Positions 12,901-27,900 of a DNA stretch of 64,000 nt are shown piece by piece. Made by a program: the position numbers and the translations under genes. Position 1 is the stretch's first letter. Every line of letters starts with the position of its first letter. The DNA lies in contig NC_092642.1 of assembly GCF_039555335.1 (NCBI RefSeq), positions 61,855,776 through 61,919,775 of the forward strand, read 5' to 3'. The notes under the pieces are model-generated. The model saw nothing but the letters and a program-made list of their open reading frames with translations. It had not been told where the DNA came from and did not search any database. The stretch comes from Amphiura filiformis. Lineage: Eukaryota; Echinodermata; Ophiuroidea; Amphilepidida; Amphiuridae.

Positions 12901-15900
12901 TAAATGTGACTTTTGGTATCTCGATGGGTCCAAATTTCTTGAAAAATAAATATATTGATGGGTCCACTTTCAAATTCTCAGCGGCACATACCCATATCCA
13001 AACTAAACTTGATTACCCCCCCCCCGTCATTCTTTTCCAAACACCTGACAATCCACCTCCAGCCATGAGAATTTTCAGGCTTTTGCCTGAATTCAGGCAA
13101 TTTTTTTGTCTAAATTTATGCATTTTTATATTTTTGCAGCCTGTTTTGGGCCTTTTAAGGCCAAATTCACATGCTTTTTCACTCAGTTTTCAAAAAAGCC
13201 ATTCCTCTGAGCTTACCATCAACGACATATATATGAATGCCAAGTTGGGAACACATTTAACATAACATTTTGTCTTCTCTGCAGCACCTTTGGACCCACC
13301 AAGCGATTCCACAGAGTTTACCATTGACACTGTGACAGGCATCATATTTGCAAGGAGCAACAACCCCAGTTTTGGAACACATTTCTTGGAAATCGTTGCT
13401 TTTAATTCATCAAACCCTGATTCCAGTACTGATATGGGATATGTAAGTTTTTGCTTTTATTGTTATCATAAAAAAGGTGGTTAAGTGATGAAATTGGTAG
13501 GTCTTTTTAGGAAAAAAATGTACCTATATCTTAAATACGAAAGATCAAAATTTTCAAATGATGGATGGCTTTTCCTCCCAGCTACATACACTGTAAGTAC
13601 ATCTCCATTAAGTACAGCTCCATTTGAATTTCATACACCCTCTGAGAAAGATTCAACCTGAATCTTCCACAGAGGAGTGGCAAGTTTCAAATGGAGCTGC
13701 TAATGTGTTCATTTCATTTGAAATTCATACTCCCTCCGTGGAACATATGTGACCGTCCACGGCGAATGAGCCGTAAATTCCTCCCCCGGTCAATTTTGTT
13801 TTATTTCGTGTTTAAAAAATAAACATCATAAACTTTAAAATGGTATATTATTTGACTTCAAACGATATCCAGAAGCGGGGTTATGGTTTGTTAAACTTTG
13901 CTCCTTCAACAAAATTATAGCTTTTTACGTTTTTACATGTGTCTCTTTTTCCACATTGTTGGCAATAAATATCAAACAGTCATAATTGGTGGTCATTTCA
14001 AATCATCCCCAAGTCAACGAGGTTTAAGAAAGTTCTCTCATTGTTAATTGTTATTAAAAGTTCTATTGCCATCTGAGGTAGAAGCTTATTATCCACTTCA
14101 ATAATAGGATTATTGATTAGTTTTTGACTATTGAAATGAGACGGATGTCGGGCCAGCTTAAGTTACCGATGAATATGACCTTCGTACACATTTTACACCG
14201 TAACTCAGAATACAATTTAGGGAATTTACGGCTCATTTGTGCTGCCGGGTCACATATTTCCAAAATCTTCCACAGGGGTGGTGTGGATTTTAAATGAAAT
14301 AGCCCATTTTATTTAACCACTTATGCAAATTTTTTTGACAGGTCACCATTATTATCATTCCAAACACCAACAGTGGACCAGCCTTTGACAGTGACCTCTA
14401 CAATGTGTATTTCCAAGCGCCTAAACTTGAAAATTACGTTGTAGTTGACCTGGAGCATAATGTCACAGATGACGACTACCCAATGACTGGGGTCGGCGAG
14501 ATTGTGTTCACGGAATTGTCTGAAACAGGAAATAGTGGTGAACGTAGGTTGATCAAAACGAGAACATTCACAGGAGTTTATCTCTATACCGTAAAAACTC
14601 GATAGTTAGCATATGTGCTTACTATCGAGCACTTTTAAAACATGCAAAGTGTAAAGGGTTTTGAGCAAATCATGGATACACATAGTAATATACGAACAAG
14701 TAAACCTGCAAATTTGTGTCTCAACCCCATTAGCTCGGTTGGTAAAGCGCAGGACTATGGTACAATTTCATGTTTTCATAAGCACTCGATAGTAAGCACA
14801 TATGCTAACTATCGAGTTTTTACGGTATGTGACGCTCCCATAAGCATATAAAGTCACACATTTCACTTTCTGAGATATTCTATGTTTTGAAATCCTCTTT
14901 TCAGAAGCTTTAACCCCCTGAGTACTACCTGCTGATCTAACATTGCCTCTGATTGGTCAATTACATGATATCTTCACTTTAATCACCAATCAGAATGGAG
15001 TTTTGCAAATAATTCACCCAAATTTTTTTGTGGTGAAATTATTCTAACAATGTTGCTGATTGGTCCAATTGATAATGAAAACTTCTTTTTGGCCAATCTG
15101 CAGGTAGTTCTCATGGGGTTAAAATGATATATCACATGTCATAGCTGCTTCTTGATTCCTACTTAAAAAATCAACAATTCCTTGAATAATTCCTATTGAT
15201 TTTAGACAGGTTTAAAGGGACATTTCATGATACACAGCTCATCTCCCCACTTTTCACAAAAAAGTTGAGATTTTTATACCACTGGAAACCTCTGGCTACA
15301 TAATATTTATGTACAAAAAATTTCTTACAGATTAATTTGTTTACCAAAAATATCATCAAATTTGTATTTCGTTCTGGTGCACCAGAACAAAATTACAACA
15401 GAGTAGCCTATATAATATGGAGCAATGTAATACACATGACCATGCATAACTCGCAAACGCAAGATCAGAATAACTGAAATTTTGTGAATAAGCATTTTTG
15501 TGGATATCTACTGAAAAATGTTTTAACAAGAGAATGCATATAGGATCATGTAATACTCCTTTGATGGATCATATCTCTGATGTTAATGTTTTTACAACTT
15601 TACGCTCAATTTTTGGGAGCAGGTCACATATTTGCAATAGGGGAGGACAAGTGATGGACAGTACACCCTTTTAGTAGCACTATTGGGCTTAGCCTGGCCT
15701 ATTGGGCTTAGCCTGGCCTGGCACACACAAATGAACGGGCACTTTTTTGATTATTTTCATCAAGGTTACTCAAAACTTACCTAGCTAATTTATTATACAG
15801 CAGGGGTCTCTGCCTTTTTAATATGTTATGAAACACTTAATTAAAAAAATATTTACAGACGGAAATTAAAATTCATCGACGGAAAGTCTTGTTATGCTCT

Positions 15901-18900
15901 CACAAACTTAGAAAAAATCTGAAAAATTCAAAATGTTGGTGTAAAAATTGGCAAAGGTTACTGCTGTCCCATTCAAAAGCACAGGAAAACCACCCACAGC
16001 GTTGAGGTCACCTTAGACTTCCTGTGCTAGCATCAATCAATTGTTTAAAACGAATTAATACATTCGGTATTATAGACTGTTTAAGATTAACAAATAATGT
16101 TTGCATGTTTTACATTTCAGTGACAGATTACTTTGGGATAACTGTCGATGGTGAGGTATTTTTGAGGGACAACTTACTAGAGCTCCCTGAAGCACTCATC
16201 ATTACCTTGACTGTCCAAGTTGAAGATAAAGGCCTACCTCCATTGACTGATGTTGCAACTATTATCATCAGCATCGAACCACCGGCATCTAAACCACCAG
16301 AGTTTATAGTCAAATGCAGCGGGGTACAATTTGTGAATGAGGTCAGTCTTCAATAACAGCAAAATTTTTTGAAAAGAAAAATATTTTGCCTTACTACTCC
16401 AAAATGTATCAATAAATTAATCAACAGCAATAAATTAGGTCAACAGTAAATTTCAGAATCAATAAAAGTAATTCATATATAAAGGAAAGCTGTCAAGTTA
16501 GCTCAATCAATAAGGCATTTGACTATGGAGCGAGAGGTTGCAGGTTCAAACCCTGGTGGGGGTTTAGTATGCTCTCATGAAAATTGTGTTAGCTTGAAAT
16601 TCCACTAAGCAAGGAACTTACTGCTAATTGTCCTGTACGGAACTCGGGGAGCTGCTCCTGGCTGTGAATGTCAATTGTGGAATGTCTAGGGTGTAGGCTC
16701 GTAAGCTGCAAAATCTCCAAGTTGATATGGGGACGTAGTTGTTAGTGGCGACCTGTAAAGTGTGCTGAGGCTTGGGGATCAACATATAGGTGTTGTGCTT
16801 GTGCATAGCACACTTTAAATCACTGCGCTTTTTCTTTTTTTCTTGCTTTCTTTTTTTCTTTTTTTTAAATAAAGGCACATATAGCCCACACATGTTCAGA
16901 GTCCCTGTGTTTAATAATAAAGGTCACTCCTCCATGAAGTATGCAAGATGAAATTGTGACAGTTAATTGATAAATTAAAACGATAATTGCGAGGTAGCAG
17001 GTTTGAGTCCCTATTGCGTCAACTTGTTGTGTACTTAGGCGAGGGTCTTCACCCCTATTGCCTCTCCCCACCTAGTGATCCCCTTACAGCAATATTTCTT
17101 GGAAGAGTCGGGCCCAATCGTTTCGAAAGAGAGATGGGCACTCCAATCTGTGAACACATGTTTGTCCCCTTTCCCCTTTTACCATTACCTTAGTAAATCA
17201 AGATGTAACCCCTCACAATGGACTATTCCAGTCGAAATCCATACACCCCTATGGAAGACATGACATTAATCTCCCGCACAGGGGGTAGACCCATTCAGGT
17301 AACTGTATTTGAAATTTGCACTCCCTATGTGGAAGATTAAGGACATGTCTTCCATAGGTGGTGTATGGATTTCAATTGGAATGGTCTATTGACCAAGGTG
17401 GTTACATGCTTGAATATAAAGTGATGGGAACAGCCCATTAGTCTAAAAGGCCATTAGTCTGAGAAATGGTTAAATTTAGGGCATTTTAGGTTAGGATTTG
17501 GGGTACGGTTAACATTAGTGTTGGAATAGGGTTAGGCTACGGTTATAAATAGGATCAGAGTTAGGATTAGAGTGTGGTCAGAGTTACGATTAGAGTCAGT
17601 GTTAGGGTTAGGATTAGGTTATTAGTTGAGGGTGAAGGCTAGGGTAAGAATTAGGGTTTATAACACTTATTGAGTTTTCAGACTATTAACCTGTAACCAA
17701 AGTGACATACTCATTATTGTTAGAAACAATAATATTGTGGGAAAGTTTTTGACACAAGTATCTGTGTACATATGACAGACAGTGAAAAAAAATTCACTGA
17801 CATAGAGGATTTGAACCCGGGACCTTCGAATCACCGGGCCGATGCTCTACCGACTGAGCTAATGAGCCAGATCAAGAAGAGCAATATTGCGTCACTGGGC
17901 GGGAAAAACCTCATATGTACTTTTTGCCCTTGAACATGGATGAAGCAAACCATTCAATATAAAGTCTACACATATAGAGTGCACAACTTATAAGTTCCCC
18001 CTAATGCTTTTTGAAATAAATCGAAAATCATTTAACAAAATGTAAAAGTGTAAAACGTTATGAGTAACCTTATTTGTTTTACAAATCTGGGCCAATTTGT
18101 AGTGTCACACATCATTTCGTTTGGTCACAATGGTTCATTACGTAAAAAAGAGGGAGTTTTAAAAGTTGCACCTGAGTCCATAGGAGTTAAATGTCAAACA
18201 ATACAGTATGTTAGGCCTGTCCATGTGTTTGTAATGGAAATAAAACTTAAAGTCTACATGCTTAGTAGGGGATGTGTCCTCCTGCACTGTTGACAAGTGC
18301 GTTGCAACGTCGCCGCATGCTGTTTATCATATTCCGGAACCGTTGCTGGTCCATGTTGTTCCATACATGTTGGATTGCTCGGGTTAGCTCTTGCAGTGTT
18401 GTGTTTTCATTGATATTCATTCATTCATTTCTAACACATCCCTTCCATCTCAGCCATTTATCATTAAAAAGTAAAGAATTAAACACCTGCTTTGCTTTTG
18501 AAAAAGAAGAAGAAGAAGAATACCAAAGATTAAGTTTTCTTTTACAAACACGAATATCCCTGGCCTACTGTTTTGTTTGAGAATTGAGTCCTATGGACTC
18601 AGATGCAACTTTTAACACTGTTTAAAACGGTCTCTTTGTTTTACATAAATAACCATTGTGACTGAACGCAATAACGTGTGATGCTGAAATTTGGTCCACA
18701 TGTGTAAAACAAATAAGGCTACCCATATCTTTTTACAGGTTTGCATTTTGTCAAATATTTTTTGATTTATTTTAAAAAGTATTTAGGGGGGAACTTATAA
18801 GTTGTGGACCCTATACAAGCCTTTATCCATGTTCAAGGGCCAAAAATAAATATGAGTTGTTTCCTGCATGTACTTTTGGCCCTTGAACATGGATGAAGCA

Positions 18901-21900
18901 ACATCTTCAATATAAAGTCTACACCAACAAGGCTTTATCCATGTTCAAGGGCCAAAAGTACATGTGAGGTTTTTCCCGCCCAGTGACGATTGTGATTTTT
19001 GTTTTCATCAATAGAATACACCACCACCATTTTTCCTCTGCCAAGTGAAAGCAGAAGGTAGCAGTAGTACCATCACATACACCGTGGATGATGCCGTAAA
19101 CTTCAGGATTGATACAGCAGATGGATCCATTTTCACAAACAGAGAGTTTGATTATGAGAATACTGAAGAACGGCAGTTTAAGGTATGTATAGGTCTCTCT
19201 GGAAGTGTCTATTTGAAATAAATATTCAATATGTTCAGTGGATTAACTATGAATTAATATATTAATTCCATTTAATGACCAAGTTCCAATAAGCAACCAG
19301 GCAGATATTTTTCAACTTGCAGAATGTGATATTACTAACATCCTATTCAGATTTACTAGTATCTGGTGCAGATACCATGTGAATGGCAGGAATGGTGCTG
19401 AGTATGTCCGTACACAGGAGGGTGCTGCCCCCTAAAAATACAGGGTAAATATGTCCTACATTGTAGAAGGGCAAAATTTAGAAAGAAAAATGACTAAATA
19501 GGCCGCTTTTTCATTAAAACTCCTGAAAATAGCACCCAAAAGTTAATATTTAGGGGGCTGAAATCCACCCTGCAAAACATATTACATACAAGCCTGGTGC
19601 TGATAGAATGGTTTGATGAGAATTATAGTTACTAACTCTTACACTATTTTACCAAACTTTGTCTCTCAGACTGTCACATGTTATTGGTGACAGCAACCAG
19701 CTGTCAGAGATGTGAGTGATGCAGAGACTGAATATGATGAGATGTTTTACACAATTGTTTGTATTCTCTTGTATTTTATTCAGGTCTTAGTGACAGCAAC
19801 CAGTGCAAGTGATGGTCTGTCGGCTACAACCAGTGTCAGTGTAGCTGTCAGAGATGTGAATGATGCAGCACCTGAATTTGATCAGGTAAGTAAGTCACCA
19901 AGGCCCACCCCAGCCCCCACCCGTACAGTGTCATCACCCCAATATCTTCATGGAGAAATCGCCATGGTAGGTTGAATCCACAGCCACGCATGGCCATTTT
20001 GTTCCTTTGAGACGTATAATGAGCCGAGGGAAATCCGACTAAGGCTACTGACAATAGCCTGGTAATTGACCTCTCTGTGTGTCAGTGAGCATGTATACGC
20101 CATGATGAGGTCAATGGTCATCTGCTTTTAGACTGCCTCCACGTCTGAGTGGAGCTAGCCTAGCGCTATAGTTCGGCACATATAAAATCAGAATTTTTGT
20201 AAGTTTTGAGTTCAAGACGCAAGCTTCTTTCTCAAGACGCAAGCTAACGACTATCCTATCCGTTCAACACATATATTCAAGTGCAAGGAACAAAATCTGG
20301 TTTCTTTAGACTAAATAAATTATGGGAGATATTCATCATTTTCTACCTGTACCTCCAATGGATCATCAATACCTATATGCCAATAAGAATGTGACTTAGA
20401 CTAAATCCATCAGTCCCCTACACTGTGCATGCATTTGTGTTATGCTTGCAGTGACGACTGAAAAACTCATGGAACACAGACTCATGGAAATGTTTGTTTT
20501 GGAATTATTTGTCCAAACATCACTACAATAATCAAAATGAGATAAAACCAATGCATTGCCAAGCATTTTTAGAGTGTCTTGTGGTAACAAACATTTGACA
20601 CATCTAATAATACCAATTTTCTTGGAAACCTTTGAATTGATGAGAACATTACATTCCCTGAGGACACTATTGTGATACCGTAAAACCCCGTCAACAAGCA
20701 TATATAGTGTTTTTTATAAAAGCTTAATTAATTCGAAGCAAGCGTTAATATACAAGTACCAATACAATAGATCGGTCTTAAAATAATACTTGTTTGTATA
20801 TGCTTGGATCCGTAATTTATTTGCTCAAACTCCATAATGGCGACTGGATTAATGTAGCTTTCATCAGAAGCACACTATATGCTTGTAGACTGGGTTTTAC
20901 GGTATTACGTCCGCACCAAATAGTCATGCGATAGACTCTTTTCATGCTCATTCACCTATGTAGAAATGGCATAAGCACATAAAGTAGGAAAATGTTTTAG
21001 CATAACAAAGAACAAGCCCCAAAATTAAGCTACAGAGGGTAAACAGTCTCATTTTCATAATAAGGAACAACTTGAGCCAACACTTTATTGTAGCAATTTA
21101 GTTGATACCAGGTTTCTTATGATTTAAAGATACCAGTAACATGCGCATATTTTGGGGGGGGGCTTTACCCTTTTTTTTATTTATTTTTTTTTGCTCTTCA
21201 CTTTTTCAAACGACCGAGAAAAAAATTGGGTCAACCTTTTCGGGCTGTTGAGGAAGGGGCGGCAAAATTGAATTTTCTTCAGCCCCCCGGGGTTGGGGCG
21301 GCCATGGTACGCCACTGAGTAATGGTTGGGTACTGGACATGGTGATAATGCAGATGTTGATGCAATGCAGTCGCAAGAAACATAATTTGCCGCCATCATT
21401 TTCAAAATTGAAAAACAAATCCCCATTAGGGTTAGCAATTATAACTGTTGCGATGTGGTAGTTCACAGCATCTTACGAATGGTAGTGACCTTTGGCAAAA
21501 ATTGCATTGATCATTTCATAGCGAGTGTGTAGAAGAATTCAAATATCACAGATATACTTTTGTAGGTTCTGTGGTTCTTGAGTTATGTTAAAGAGGCTGA
21601 AATAACAACACTTTTGTAAAACGTACATAACTCATTAACAACAACAAATTTTTCAAAGTATATGATTTGTTGAATGAACTTTTGGAAAGGTCAAAGTGTT
21701 ATTTTTCAATAATATATTGATTTAGATAATGAAAATTAATTTTTTGACTGCTTCGACCAACAATAACTGGTCCACCCTTGAGTCAATTTGTCGTGGTTGT
21801 CAAACAGCAAGATATGTCTTTGTATGCATACATATACAATACAAGAACGTACATGTCAAATTTACACCACCCAGATGTGTATTTTACATAAATACCCTCC

Positions 21901-24900
21901 TACATTATGAGATAACTCAAAATCTATGCGACAAATCTCAAGACCTATCTTAAAATTATTAGACATTCCTTTAGTTTTGAACATTCCACTAATAACTGAA
22001 ATCAACATTCAGCTATCAACAATTCTATTATCTCTCCATACGACTCCATACATTTATCATGAATCTGCAAACAATACTTAATATGCTAAATATATGTGTG
22101 TTCAATTTTAGAGTGAATACAAATTCTCCATTTTGGAAGATGTTGCCTCTGGTGGTTGTGCTGGTAAATTTGTGGGTACTGTGCATGCGACTGATGCAGA
22201 CACGGATCCGGACTTTTCCTACCTTCAATATAGTATTATTGGTAAGCTTATCAACTTGAAACAGTTTTGAATAGTTTAATTCAGAAGGGATGTTTTAATA
22301 GGTGCTAGTAACAGAGAACTAAATGTAGCTCACATTCAGTTTTGAAAAGAGTAGGGTACTATAATCTGTAGCACTACCTGCCGATCTAACATTGCCTATG
22401 ATTGGTCAATACATGATATTTTCAATTTAATCACCAATCAGAATGGAGTTTTGCAAATATATCGCCCCAATTTTTTGTGTGGTGAAATTATTCTAACAAT
22501 GTTGTTGATTGGCACAATTGATAATGAAAACTCCTTTTGACCAATAGGCAGGTAGTTCTCATGGGATTAAAGTAAAATTTCCCCCAGTCTTTTATAAAGT
22601 CACCATATGCTGCCTGGTCCAGCAGTGTTTTCTGGGCAGGCAGTTGGACAGGACTGGTGATGTGCTGTATAGCAGGATATTTTGGCGATATTTGTTGTTC
22701 TTAATTTAAACTGTTCTGAGCCGCTTTGCAGATTCTTGTATTTGTGGTTTCATATAGTTAAAATGTTTTTGCTTTTGAGTTTAACCCCATGAGAAGTACC
22801 TGCTGATTGGCCAAAAAGAAGTTTTCATTATCAATTGGACCAATCAGCAACATCGTTAGAATAATTTCACCGTGCCAAAATATTGGGGTGAATTATTTGT
22901 AAAGCTCCATTCTGATTGGTGAATAAAGTGAAGATATCATGTAATTGACCATTCAGAGGCAATGTAAAATCAGCAGGTAGTGCTCAGGGGGTTAAAAGTT
23001 ATGAAATTAACCACAAAAATTGTGAAAATGAAAACCGCATCAACATTTTCCACTACACGGTAGATGAAGTGGCAGTATATAAAAGTGCAATGTGTATGTA
23101 ATCAGATCATTTGGATTTAAAGTACCCAGAGTTTAGCGAGTTTTTTGTCATTTAGTTACTGCAATTGGAGAACCTATTTAACAGATGATGTACTTGCAAT
23201 TTTCAGATGAACCCTACGATTTTACCATTGATGCCAGCAGCGGCATTATTGAAACCACAGCGTGTATTGATCGGGAATCATCAGACTACCAATCGGGACG
23301 GGTCGACATCGTCATCAGAGCAGCCAACACTCGAGGAGGCAGTCCCATCTTAGATGCTTCTACAAATGTGCAGATATATATAGGAGACCAGAATGATAAT
23401 GACCCTGTGTTTCAGCAGGATAGGTACACTGTGTTACTGCCCAGTCTACCACCCAGTTATGAGCTGATTACTGTGAAGGCTGAGGATATTGACCAGGTAG
23501 GTACACTGTGTTACTGAGTAGTCTACCACCCAGTACTGAGCTGATTACTGTGAAGGCTGAGGATATTACCAGGTAGGTATACTGTGTTACTGAGTAGTCT
23601 ACCACCCAGTTATGAGCTGATTACTGTGAAGGCTGAGGATATTGACCAGGTAGGTACACTGTGTTACTGCCCAGTCTACCACCCAGTACTGAGCTGATTA
23701 CAGTAAAGGCTGAGGATATTGACCAGGTAGGTACACTGTGTTACTGGGTAGTCTACCACTCAGTACTGAGCTGATTACAGTAAAGGCTGAGGATATTGAC
23801 CAGGAAGGTACACTGTGTTACTGGGTAGTCTACCACCCAGTACTGAGCTGATTACAGTGAAGGCTGAGGATATTGACCAGGTAGGTACACTGTGTTACTG
23901 GGTAGTCTACCACCCAGTACTGAGCTGATTACAGTAAAGGCTGAGGATATTGACCAGGAAGGTACACTGTGTTACTGGGTAGTCTACCACCCAGTACTGA
24001 GCTGATAACAGTGAAGGCTGAGGATATTGACCAGGTAGGTACACTGTGTTACTGCCCAGTCTACCACCCAGTACTGAGCTGATTACAGTAAAGGCTGAGG
24101 ATATTGACCAGGTAGGTACACTGTGTTACTGGGTAGTCTACCACTCAGTACTGAGCTGATTACAGTAAAGGCTGAGGATATTGACCAGGTAGGTACACTG
24201 TGTTACTGGGTAGTCTACCACCCAGTACTGAGTTGATTATAACAAAGCTTCAACATAAAAAAGTTTTAGGATGTTTTCTCAAAATAATTAGAGCTATCTT
24301 AAGAACCACTGAATCAATATGGCTTGTTTATACTCATTTTAATGCATTTGTCATGCTGATTCCAAATATGGTCATGACATTGTACAATTCTGAAATTTTG
24401 AATTTTTAAAGAAAATTTGAAACTTGTCATGTGCAGTGGACAACCACATGGAGAGAGTTTAATTGTTATGGGTGGATATCCAAGTGAGCGAAAAAATAAT
24501 GTAGTGTTGAAGTTAAACTCTTTAATCATGCTTAAACTTGTTTTGCTTCCGAATTTTGATCTGATATCATTCAAGTATGTGTAATAAACTCTTTTCTTTT
24601 TCTTTCACTCTATTTTCAGGGTGAGAATAAAGAGCTGTACTATCTCATAGCCCAAGACCAAAAAGGCATCATATATGAGTATTTCACAGTAGATAGAGTG
24701 ACTGGTGTGGTCAGTACAACACCAACAGCAGATCTACCGCCAAATGACGGACTAGAAGTAACTGTAAGTTATGACGAAACCTCTTTGTGATATTTTGATC
24801 CAAGTTGATGAACTTTATTTGAAAGTTATTTTGAGAGTTTATGTAGTTAAAGGTACATTTTGTGATACATAGCCTCATCCCCCCACTTTTCTAATCACAG

Positions 24901-27900
24901 AGTAGATGAACAATATATAAATTGTTTTATGAGTTCATGTAGTTTAGGTGTATTTTGTGATCCATAGCCACATACCTCACTTTTCTAAAAAATGTTGAGA
25001 TTTCGATACCACCAAAAACCTCTGGTTACAAAATGTTTTTGTGTAAAAAGTATTTTTGCAGAGATTCATTCGCTTGGCAAAATTATCATCCAATTTGTAT
25101 TTATGTTCTTTTAACAGAACAAAGTTATAGCACAGTGGCGTATGGAGCAATGTAATATACATAATCATTCAAAACTCACTAATTCAAAATTGGAATCACC
25201 TGAAATTTGGGAATAAACTTTTTACATGGATATCTACTGAAACAAACCATGAGTAGAGGACTCTAAAATCACAAATACTCCTTTAAATAATGATCAATGT
25301 TGATATCACTGATGTTTTCAATCTTATGGGGTTACTTTAACATATTTGTTCTGTTGCTGTGTTTGTATTGCTCAGGGCCGGATTTACCTTTTGAGGGGCC
25401 CTGGGCCAGGCCAAAATTTATTTGACCCCCCCCAACTCACCAAGTGTCCACGCTTTTACATAAGATCAATAGTGTTTATGGATGCATTAAAATTTAGACG
25501 AGTTGCATGCAACATTGTGCAATTTTACCTTATTTTGGTTTTTTAAATATTTTTTTCGGCTAAAAGGAAGATGCATAGGGCAATTTTGGGGGCCCAAAAT
25601 TGTGGGCCCTGGGCCCGGGCCCATCTGGCTGAATGGTAAATCCGGCTCTGGTATTGCTAGTGATAATTATCCCCAGACTTGAGCCAAAAAAGGGATGTTG
25701 TGATAGTTTATTCCTTCAGTCTTCAGCTGAAGGTGTCAGTCGCATCAGTTGCTCTGATTAAAAGGTAATAATGCACTACCTTGCAATCATTGAGTTGAAC
25801 ACCCCAACTGTTAGTTTACTGTGCTCCTCTTGCGTTTGGTTGACAAAAACTGTAATAAAACAGCAGTTCTGTGTTCTCATCACTTTTAATTCTATGCTTT
25901 ACAGCTTTTACAGGCTCATTGTTTGTTAATTACAGCTTCGTGTAGAGCATAGCTGAAATATTTTGCTGTTATAACCTATTGTAATATTTGATACTTTATT
26001 TTTGTCCTCCCAATGTTTGCGCTTTTACCAATGTTGAATTCATTTTTTCATATTTCCTGACAGATTATAGTAGAAGCTTGGGACAAGGGTTCACCACCCA
26101 GGAGTGACACGACAGAGGTTGCGGTTGCTGTTACACCAGGGTATCTTAACGAACCAATCTTCATGGAAGATGATAGGCAACAAGCGTAAGTGTATTTTAC
26201 AGTTTCCATTTAATGCTCTGCATGCTAGCCATGTTTTGAGGTATTTTCTTAAAATATCTAGAGCTATCCAAAGAACCACTGAACCAATACTAGGCTTGTT
26301 TGTACTCATTTTAATGCATTTTGCATGCTGATTCCAAATATGGGCATGACAATTTACAATTCTGAAATTTTTGAATTTTGACTTTTTTTAAAACTTGTCG
26401 TCTGCAGTCGACACCCGCATGGAGAGAGTTAATCATCTCCAAAATAGGATGGGATGGAATATGTTGGAAATTTATTGTTGAGTTGAAATAACAATATTTA
26501 TTCAACTATATTTACTGTTTTAATGGTTATAATTTAAATTTTAAGTTCCAAGTTTCAATCTTTATTAAGAAAAGTTGCAAAAGAATTTCAAAATCACTTG
26601 GATGATAATGTTAATGTTAACCCCTGTTTTCACAAATATCAACTCAAATTTGCATTGTAGTGAGAAAATTTGACTTTTACCATTCGAGTAAATGCTGTCA
26701 AAACCGATAGTGTAAGGGCGGTTAGTGCTGTGTAATCGAATAAAGCACAGTCCATGTGTGTGTGTGACATATTTCCATCCCTGGATTGGAAAAACATTAA
26801 ATTTCATTGGGTAATTCCAAAAAGTTTGAGCTATCTTCTGATATCAAAACCTCAATTTTGATGAGGATAAAGATGTAAATTTTGCTGACGAGGGCACCCT
26901 CGATATTTTTCAAAATGCTGTTTTTTTACACGATTGTAATGTATTTTATTAAATTAACATACCCTGCAAAAATCAACACTTTCGATACTGTAGTTTTGTC
27001 AAAATCCACAGGAACTATCATTTAATTATTACAATGGAAATTTTAGTTGAGCGCACACGCTGTGTTCATAACATGGCATGCGGGATCGTCATACACATAT
27101 CAAAAGACTGTGCCGTAGCACAACCGATGAGAGTGACACGCATTGGCGACATCGGCACTGGTATTAAATTTCCACTTGCTTTGCCTTGCCTTCGAGTTGT
27201 TTGCTCAAAATTAAAAGGGGACATATTTGACCATACTTTTGTGGAAAAGAAATATTATCTATTTTTATGGAAATGTAACAATATGGCTTTAAGTGAAGCT
27301 GGTGATCTGATCACCCAGCTTTAGAAATGATTGTAGTGATACACTATGGACCACAATGGCCTCATCCCAATGGCATAGTTCATTGACCTCAATTACACAA
27401 TCATAGTGCAAAATTTGACCTCAAGTTCCAGAGTATGAGTTTTTGTACTTAAAATTTCAAAGGCCATGCAATGAATGTACTGAATGTATTGGGGTTAAAG
27501 AACTGTGCCCTGATAGATGAGCATGTTGTGGATCCTAGTGATACCAGTTATTTTGTCAATTCCTTTATTTTCATTATTACTTGCCTTTTTCAGTTGCCTC
27601 CTAGCTTTCACATCATGCTGCTGTATCTAGCTTATCAGCTATTCATATCATGCTTGGCTACCATTATTATGCTATTGCTACTGTGACATCATTCATCACT
27701 GACCAGGTAACGTTACTGTGTGGCGTCAATGTATACAGTCTATAATATCGAATTGATTAATTCGAATTAAACAATTCATCGAGTGGCAATGGGCAGTGCC
27801 ATTAGACATGTTACAAGACTACCAAGAGACAGGTGATGGCCTGTACACACACAAAAGAATAGGCACTTTTTTGATAATTTTCATCAGGGTTACTCAAAAC

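Larger units (their letters stand above)
17890..18988. mobile_element. CGTCACTGGGCGGG TIR element hosting a Tc1 relic
   Basis: The ends CGTCACTGGGCGGGAAAAAC and the complement agree over about 57 bp. Extra inverted copies of the terminal part lie at 18835-18960. The Tc1-like element at 17975-18813 is inserted inside. The right end is 26 bp from exon 11. Confidence 0.8.

Noticed and set aside
12897..13265. 122-codon open frame upstream of exon 8
   Set aside because: It overlaps a dispersed repeat with a C run and has no recognisable domain.
17806..17873. Functional tRNA-Thr gene on the minus strand
   Set aside because: T-stem and acceptor stem do not pair, and position 33 is not T.
27034..27324. 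96-codon open frame
   Set aside because: No domain, no splice-phase fit with exons 16 and 17, no repeat support.
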